Shown: piece after piece, positions 58,066-64,000 of the stretch
How positions within the stretch are numbered: the first letter of the stretch is position 1
How the letters are laid out: every line of letters begins with the position of its first letter
NCBI RefSeq assembly: GCF_963678635.1
Contig: NC_087065.1
Coordinates: forward strand, 25,379,254-25,443,253
Origin: Symsagittifera roscoffensis
Taxonomy: Eukaryota > Xenacoelomorpha > Acoela > Convolutidae
Length of the DNA: 64,000 nt
Reading direction: 5' to 3'
The notes under the pieces: generated by a model
Database searches by the model: none
What the model was told of the DNA's origin: nothing
The model's input: the letters and a program-made list of their open reading frames with translations, nothing else
Made by a program: the position numbers and the translations under genes

Positions 58066-59787
58066 TTACAAATAAGTGGGTTGTTAGTTAGATGGATCAT
58101 GATTGGTTAATATTAAATACTTTACATTGGTAAAACATTTAATTTATCCAATCATAAAATATAGTTTAGATCAGGTTCCACCCATCCGGGTTTTACAGTG
58201 TTTTTTAGAACAGTTCTTCTGTAATTCAAGGATGGATGATGGACGTTGGTATTTGGCGAACATCATATTTCTTTTGTTTCCTTTTTGTTAAGGAAGTTCC
58301 AGGGAGCTGGAGTTAGGGACATAAGACGTTGTGTTCTTCTTGTGACAACGACTGAGTCTTTGCAACAGCATCAATTCTGGTTTCAGAATGGTTGGCTATG
58401 TCAGGTTTTTCTGTTCTTCGGAGAGAACTTCTTTAGTGTCTGATCTAGCTTGGGAATGGCGTGGAGATTGTGCGTGGAGGGGATGCCTGGTTACTCGGAT
58501 CTGTACGTATACTTGAACATCGAGGTGGTCATTGGTCTAGTTCAATGAAGTCCTTTTCTGCGAAGTCAAGTCGTACTCTAAATCCTTTGAGTTGTGATTA
58601 TGAGCGGCATATCGATTGTAGTTGGTTATTCTCTCTCGAGTGTAGTGAGGTCGTCTTGTCTTTTGATGTTCGTCCTTGGTGTTGTATTCTGATCTATATA
58701 TTGCATCATGTGATTTTACATTTTATAAAACTTTTATTAGTTTAGTATTTTTTAATAATGATTTTAGTTAGTTGTTTTCACAAAAGCTTTTTTGTTTTAG
58801 TTCGGTTATTTTGAAGAGTTACTCACCCTTGAGTAGCTCTTATTAAAAATAAAGGTGTGGTCACAAAGCGTGGATGTAGCGCGGTGGGTTAGGCCGGCTA
58901 TAGAGCATGCTCAGGACGTCCTTTCCTGGTGGGTTAGGCCAGGTGTGGGAGTATGATTTCATGCGGTTTTTGTGAGGGGTCCTGTTATGTGACAACGTTT
59001 TATGTTGGGTTTGTTGTGGTTTTACTTATGTTTTGTTGGTTATGTACTTTTACTAAAAAGCAAATTGTTTGTGGTATGGGTTTGTCTTTCGACTTTTTTG
59101 TGTTTTATTATTTCTTTCTAAGACTTTGTAATAGTCTTCAAAAGAATAAATTATCCAGTTTTAAACTGGGTTAATCCGGTTTGGGTACCGTTGGTTTCCT
59201 TTTCTTAGTCATGCTGTTATTTTATGATTTGTGGTATTTAGTAAGCTGCGTTGGTTAGTTTTGTTTAGTATATGATTCCTTTCCAACCGGGTTAAAGGAA
59301 AGTTTGAAACATGTTATTATATGTTAGAGTTGTTGAGTGTGAAAACTTGAAACTGAAATTCATTATTTTAAACAATTCTTCGTGGGCGAGCTGTGCGAGT
59401 GTGGATAGAATTTCTGTGCGAATGAATGAAAATATCAAAAGGTTAGTACTGCAATTGCATTTTATTAATTTACTGCATAGAATTTGGAAATTTACTGCTA
59501 GTTATGGGGGAATTTTAAGATACAAATTTTCATCATAATTAGATTTACTGCTTTTGGGGGAAAATTTTATAAATTAATTTACTGCATTGGTATTATATGT
59601 ATTTAATTGTTGGTGCAAAGGTTTAATAGAGTCTTAAACAGTTTTGAAGAAGTTTGCTATTTTTTATTTTTCTTTTGTGAATTTTTCAGATGATCGAAGA
59701 TGAAGGCTAAAAATCTAAAGAAAACATGAATAAAGAATGGTGAGTTTTTTAATATTTTAATTAGTTAGTAATACTCATTTAATTCAT
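58066..59787 (-). other. Probable 3' untranslated part of the envelope-bearing element
   Basis: The same strand bias as the two genes upstream (minus strand A/C-rich, G-poor), but the frames are short and broken. On the minus strand there is an acceptor-like TTTTCTTTAG near 59720, in reach of the donor at 59793. Near 59153-59167 lies a near-palindrome CCAGTTTTAAACTGG. LTR borders could not be defined without the other end. Confidence 0.4.
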
Positions 59788-59796
59788 ACTTACCTG
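59788..59796 (-). promoter_or_regulatory. Consensus 5' splice donor right behind a stop codon
   Basis: On the minus strand the 597-aa frame ends TAA at 59799-59797, directly followed by CAG/GTAAGT (cut between 59794 and 59793). This is a full match to the animal donor consensus. Confidence 0.6.
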
Positions 59797-61590
59797 TTAG
59801 TCGTCGGGGAAAAAACCGTGGGGGAAGATGTCGTGAATTAGTTCTGAAGTTGTTAGTAGTTTAGCTAAGATGCGTATGATATTTTTAGTTTGAAGCAGTG
59901 GCCAAAGCAATTGAAGTGCCTTAATAGTGGTTAGTTCTTCAGTGCCAACTGCAAACTCATAAGGTGTGTTTTGGATTAAGTTATATAATTTGTGGTTAAA
60001 TTTAGTGTTGTGGATGAATTCTAAAATGGGGATTTCTATAGGCTGTACAAACTCGTGCGGGATAAGGAGGGGTCGGGATTCTTCAGCGTTGAAGGTCTTG
60101 GTGATGGGGCAGAAAATGTACATTTGGGTTATGGGGTCATAATTACGGAGAATACCATGGAGGTTAGTGTCTTTAATACAATATGTGAAATTTAGGAAAT
60201 ACGGTGAAGTGTATTTTGAATTGATGAATTGGAAACGATGGTGTGATTGTCTAGAGGGTGTGTGGAGGTCAAAGTGATTTTGGATGAAACGATAGTAACT
60301 GTATGTATGTGTTTGTTTAGTTCGCAACATAATATCGTGTGAACAGTGTAGATCTCTTTCGTGTGGTGCAAGGAAATGAAAGGTTAGTGAAAAGATTTGG
60401 AAGCGTTCTTTAAAACTTTCGTATGCTTGTGTGCTTGTTAGTGCTTCTGAAATAATGTGATCAAACTTTCGGTCGAAGATGTTTAGTGTAAATACATATG
60501 GTGTCTTGATGAAAAATTTCTCGGTGATTTGTGGGTTAGCGAAGCGGTCTTCGTCTAAGAATTGATCTTGGTTAGCTCTGATGATGTTGTGATCGTAGTA
60601 TTCTAGTGTATATTCATTAGCTCTAGGTGCAGTGTGTATTTTTAGTGATTTTTTATATCCTACGTAAGTAAACTGTCTAGCGGTGAGTGGTGTAGTTAGT
60701 CGATATAACATGTCTTTGTTTCGGTCTATATCGATGGAAGTGTTGGTTAAAGGTAAGCAAAGAGGGTTAGTGAAATGATAATATGAGGTCCAAGAGAGAG
60801 TGGGCATTAAAACGTATTCATCTACAAAGTTGCGTGTTTCGTTAGCGTCATGAGGGGTGTTTAAGGTGTATTGTGGAAATGAGGGTAAAGTGATAGCTAA
60901 AAATTCTCTAGTGTTAGTATGCTGGGGGTGGTTGATGTATTCACGGGCTGTTCCTGGTTTTGCTGGGAAAGGATGGTTGGGGAATTTTCTTTTAAAAGTG
61001 CGGTAAGCTCTATTAGTGTTGAGTGAGGATTCAGTTGATGTGGATGATGGTGCTAATGATTCAGTATAATTTGAAGAGGGTGTAGGGGGATTGGATGAAT
61101 TTGTAGTGGAGGAGATTTGGTTGATGGTCGGGGTGTTAAGGTGGTAGGGTTGTTGTTGGAGGGTAATAAAATTATCTAGCTCTGGGGAGATTCGGGGGGT
61201 ATCTGGAGATGATTGGTCAGAATGGTATGAGGAGTAGGTTGGGGTAACTTGGGAAGCATAAGAGGGTGTGGGAGTGATTGGGTCAGGGTTATTTGACAAT
61301 ATGGGTTGAAAAGGAGGTTGAGAAAAATGAGAAGGGTTATGGAAATTATTGGATGGAGATGGTTCTGAGTCGGCAAATTCATCGGGGGTTTCAATATTCG
61401 GGTTATTTAGCTGTGAGATGGAGTATAAAACTGAAATGTGTGAGTTAGTGTCGGAATTCATGCCTGATGTTACATTGCTAGGTGGAAAATCGGGTGGCGG
61501 AAAAGCAAAAAGTGGTATTATTGGGATTGAAGAGGTAAGGTTGGTTGGATGGGAATTTGATCGATGGAGTGATCCAAGTTGGCGGCTCAT
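59797..61590 (-). CDS. Unrecognised 597-aa protein downstream of an envelope-like gene
   Basis: An intact reading frame. Residues 1 to about 195 are low-complexity (S, T, P, N and Q rich, with runs such as PPTPSSNYTES), probably disordered. A basic RTFKRKF follows at 197-203. From about 210 to the end lies a denser, aromatic-rich part that looks folded (for example TLSWTSYYHF and FQIFSLTFHF). No membrane segment, signal peptide, zinc finger or enzyme motif. The ATG is part of an ATGA overlap with the stop of the upstream gene, so it is likely translated by reinitiation from the same RNA. Its stop is followed at once by a strong splice donor. It is not a frame I recognise. Given its place next to a chuvirus-like glycoprotein it could be a nucleoprotein-like or accessory protein, but that is inference from position only. 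Confidence 0.8.
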   Translation of the reverse strand: MSRQLGSLHRSNSHPTNLTSSIPIIPLFAFPPPDFPPSNVTSGMNSDTNSHISVLYSISQLNNPNIETPDEFADSEPSPSNNFHNPSHFSQPPFQPILSNNPDPITPTPSYASQVTPTYSSYHSDQSSPDTPRISPELDNFITLQQQPYHLNTPTINQISSTTNSSNPPTPSSNYTESLAPSSTSTESSLNTNRAYRTFKRKFPNHPFPAKPGTAREYINHPQHTNTREFLAITLPSFPQYTLNTPHDANETRNFVDEYVLMPTLSWTSYYHFTNPLCLPLTNTSIDIDRNKDMLYRLTTPLTARQFTYVGYKKSLKIHTAPRANEYTLEYYDHNIIRANQDQFLDEDRFANPQITEKFFIKTPYVFTLNIFDRKFDHIISEALTSTQAYESFKERFQIFSLTFHFLAPHERDLHCSHDIMLRTKQTHTYSYYRFIQNHFDLHTPSRQSHHRFQFINSKYTSPYFLNFTYCIKDTNLHGILRNYDPITQMYIFCPITKTFNAEESRPLLIPHEFVQPIEIPILEFIHNTKFNHKLYNLIQNTPYEFAVGTEELTTIKALQLLWPLLQTKNIIRILAKLLTTSELIHDIFPHGFFPDD

Positions 61591-64000
61591 CGTGGGCTAA
61601 AAAAATTATTATTTTGAGATTGAAAAGCGGTGGTATGGGGTTGTTCAATAATTTGTTCATAAGTATTATCATCGTGTGATTGATGTGTCATTATATGTTG
61701 TACGGGACTTTGTGATGTGGTGAGTCTAAAATTTGGATTATGTGTGATTGCTAAATTTCGAAAATTTCGTGGGACTAGGGATAGTGGATGGTTATTTGGT
61801 AGGGGTGGTAGTTGTGGTGCCGTTGGCTGTGTGTCGACATTGTTATGTTCTTCGTCGTATGTATTTTGTCGTGTTGTTATTTTTGTGTTATATTCTTTTA
61901 TTTGTGCGTCTAAAAGAATTTTGTTTATAGATGTGGAAAAAATTCCAAAAAATCCTGCAAAGAGTATGCGTGCTACGCTTGCTTGTCTGTTTACTTGTGT
62001 GTGTATAGCACATGTATTGTAGATTCCTTTTAAGAGTGAGAAAAGAAATCCAATAAAGTTAAACATTGCGTATAAAATAGTCAATTTTTCTAAGATGTAG
62101 TAGGGCCATCCTAGAAAATCTAGGATCTCATTTTTGAGTGTAACAAAGCTAAAAATGTTGATTGGTGATATATCTTGGGGACGGTATTTTTCGCCGTTTA
62201 GATATATATAATCTTTAATGTCTTTAAAATATCCGCTATAGTCTTGCGTGTAGATATCGGCAAATCCTGCGGTTTCTGCAAGTTTGCGTAAATTTTGGTC
62301 TATTGATTGTCTTTGTATAGTGTCCATTTGTGTTAATAATTCTTGGAATTGTTGTGTTCTAATGTGATGTTGAATATCTGATTTTGAATAGATTCCTATT
62401 GATTGTAAGTCTATATTTGGGTTTCGAGCGATAGCGCGAATGCTTTCTGGTGAAAATTTTTTGAGTGATTGCATTAATGTGGGGTATGGAGTGAGAAGAT
62501 AATATTTATTTTCATCAGGGTTTAGTTGTACTACATTGTGGCTATTTTCTGATCCACATGGGACTGCGGTATCCCAGAAATAGGTTCTTCGTGAAAGTGT
62601 ATCCACGAAATGTACTTTATTCTTATAAAAGATAGGGATTCTTTTATAACATCGTTTATCTTCAAAAACGTATAGTGGTGATACTTTTTTAGTACAAGTA
62701 TAAAACCATAAGATGTTTCCTTCATAGTCTAAAAAATTTGATCTATTTCCTGATAATAAGTATCCTGCGTAGGGTATTTTTAATACTGCTAGTGCAAGTG
62801 ATTGTAATATTTGTGTTCGTTCTAATTCGCATAGTTGATGTAGTGTTTCTAATTCGGAGAGTGACATTTCTTGAAAAATGCGGCTAATTGTATAGTCTAG
62901 TTTCATATCCAAATGAATATCATAGTGGATATTACCAAAATATGTAGTATTCATTAGTGATAATTCTTGTAAGCGTGTGCTTCTGGTGTCATAAGGTTTT
63001 AGATGTCCACCAGGTTGTCCGTTGCTTTTTTCAAAATTAACTGGTATATAGGAGGTTCCTTCGTTTAGAGGATGACCTGTGGCATATGGGTCGATTTTTA
63101 CTTTTCCAGTGGTCATGTCGAATCCTTTTTCGTATTCAACTAATATTTCAGAGTATTGTGTTCTGTGAAGTGGATTCCTGTATTTACATGCAAGTTCTGT
63201 TTCTTGATATATTTGAAAACGTGTCAATTTATTTTCTATATTGTCTATGTTTCTAAAATCGGAACTTAGTTTGCGTGATGGATGGACTTGTTCATAAGGA
63301 ATTGATTGTATGAAATATTTTTCGTGAAATTTTATCATACGAGCGTGTATTTTTGCTACTTGAAATGTTGTACATGTATCTTCGGGGAACCAAACAATTG
63401 TTGCTTGTGTTCTTGTTGTAGGGTCGCAATATCCTTGATCATTTTTACAAGGTAGTCGGATTCCTTGATAGATCATTGTATTATCAGATAAATCTCGTGT
63501 GAGTTGTATTTTTTCGAGTTGTATTTTCCAATCGAAAAACATTATTTCTTGGTATCCTTTATTTTTCGTGTCTGCTTTGCAGTTTGATGGGTTATTTATA
63601 CCAATGTGTGGTATCCAATGTTTGTCATGTAGGTCATAGGTTAATCGTCCGTGTGCGCCGTTATACGGGTATTTTTCGTCTAGTTTTATATGTCCTTGGT
63701 GTCTTTCAAGTTGTGATTGATGTACAGAGTCTGAAAAAACTTGAAAATTAACTAATTTTCTTTGGGAGTTTTTATTTTGTGTGATGTTTAGTCTAAGTAA
63801 TTCATTTTTACAATCGTCGGGATTGAGATGTAAAAGACGTTCTATATTACTTTGATAGAATGATTCATGGTCAAGTCGATTTTTGTTTCCGTTCGAGACT
63901 TGTGAACAATGTACTTTCTTTTCGGAAAATGTTGCTGTGAATTTATAACCTGTAACTGTTGTTGCTCGGGCTTTTGAATAGAGTGTTGCTATTATATCTG
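61587..64000 (-). CDS. Viral class III-type envelope glycoprotein (chuvirus-like), 5' end outside window
   Basis: The frame is open without a stop from the window end to TGA at 61589-61587, at least 803 residues. The first in-frame ATG in the window (63542) has about 150 open codons before it, with cysteines and a glycosylation sequon NQT, so the true start lies outside. Counting from that ATG: GYCDPTTRTQATIVWFPEDT around 37-56; sequons NTT (198) and NRS (266); cysteine-bearing strands FYTCTKK and RCYKRIPIFY (about 280-306), then HFVDTLSRRTYFW. Two hydrophobic stretches follow at about 486-508 and 523-545, then a polar tail of about 105 residues. The cysteine and R-C-Y-x-x-x-P-x-x-Y pattern followed by a membrane anchor resembles chuvirus (Jingchuvirales) glycoproteins and their captured forms in LTR retroelements. 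It is intact, unlike everything around it. Confidence 0.65.
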   Translation of the reverse strand, partial: DIIATLYSKARATTVTGYKFTATFSEKKVHCSQVSNGNKNRLDHESFYQSNIERLLHLNPDDCKNELLRLNITQNKNSQRKLVNFQVFSDSVHQSQLERHQGHIKLDEKYPYNGAHGRLTYDLHDKHWIPHIGINNPSNCKADTKNKGYQEIMFFDWKIQLEKIQLTRDLSDNTMIYQGIRLPCKNDQGYCDPTTRTQATIVWFPEDTCTTFQVAKIHARMIKFHEKYFIQSIPYEQVHPSRKLSSDFRNIDNIENKLTRFQIYQETELACKYRNPLHRTQYSEILVEYEKGFDMTTGKVKIDPYATGHPLNEGTSYIPVNFEKSNGQPGGHLKPYDTRSTRLQELSLMNTTYFGNIHYDIHLDMKLDYTISRIFQEMSLSELETLHQLCELERTQILQSLALAVLKIPYAGYLLSGNRSNFLDYEGNILWFYTCTKKVSPLYVFEDKRCYKRIPIFYKNKVHFVDTLSRRTYFWDTAVPCGSENSHNVVQLNPDENKYYLLTPYPTLMQSLKKFSPESIRAIARNPNIDLQSIGIYSKSDIQHHIRTQQFQELLTQMDTIQRQSIDQNLRKLAETAGFADIYTQDYSGYFKDIKDYIYLNGEKYRPQDISPINIFSFVTLKNEILDFLGWPYYILEKLTILYAMFNFIGFLFSLLKGIYNTCAIHTQVNRQASVARILFAGFFGIFSTSINKILLDAQIKEYNTKITTRQNTYDEEHNNVDTQPTAPQLPPLPNNHPLSLVPRNFRNLAITHNPNFRLTTSQSPVQHIMTHQSHDDNTYEQIIEQPHTTAFQSQNNNFFSPR

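Noticed and set aside
58461-58745. 94-codon plus-strand frame as a possible membrane protein
   Set aside because: Lies in G/T-rich DNA where long plus-strand frames rich in V, L, F and C arise by composition; no supporting signals.
61349-62022. Plus-strand open frames opposite the two large genes
   Set aside because: They are shadows of the G-poor minus-strand genes and have no motifs.

Overview
The window is AT-rich, gene-poor nuclear DNA from an animal, probably an invertebrate. The evidence is one spliced four-exon gene with GT-AG introns, a tRNA-derived SINE head, a decayed LINE, a Ty3/Gypsy retrotransposon with LTRs, hAT-type MITEs and many other short non-autonomous transposons. There is one 200-N assembly gap. 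I could not place it in a phylum. A 3' splice acceptor 14 nt before a start codon would fit a lineage with spliced-leader trans-splicing, but a 5'UTR intron explains it equally well.

Layout. 1-5.9 kb: transposons (a 22-bp-TIR element cut by the window edge, two CCC...GGG-ended elements, a hAT MITE nested in one of them), a 476-bp near-perfect palindrome and a degenerate tandem array. 7.5-8.7 kb: LINE remnant. 9.5-11.1 kb: the only convincing host gene (minus strand, about 190 aa, unrecognised). 13.5-35 kb: repeats, mainly a roughly 540-bp family with asymmetric inverted repeats and end hairpins, and a hAT MITE family. A second full copy of the 22-bp-TIR element lies at 29.1-30.5 kb in inverted orientation to the first. 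35.9 kb: assembly gap. 38.2-39.8 kb: a CCC...GGG element filled with tandem repeats. 43.06-49.02 kb: an old, complete-length Ty3/Gypsy element on the minus strand, LTR to LTR, with many frame breaks. 50-55.8 kb: nested transposons. 56-57.8 kb: plus-strand A/C-rich DNA with a possible decayed coding stretch.

57.8-64.0 kb is the most interesting part. It has a strong strand bias (G-poor on the minus strand) and carries two long, intact minus-strand reading frames. The first is open to the window end (at least 803 codons). It looks like a viral class III-type membrane glycoprotein, most like those of chuviruses and of LTR retroelements that captured such envelopes. The second is a 597-aa protein I do not recognise. 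The two overlap by four bases (ATGA), which suggests coupled translation. A consensus splice donor (CAG/GTAAGT) lies directly behind the stop of the second frame, and a 28-nt hairpin sits further downstream. Both frames are intact in DNA where everything else is decayed, so this is a recent, perhaps still functional, envelope-bearing element whose 5' part lies outside the window.
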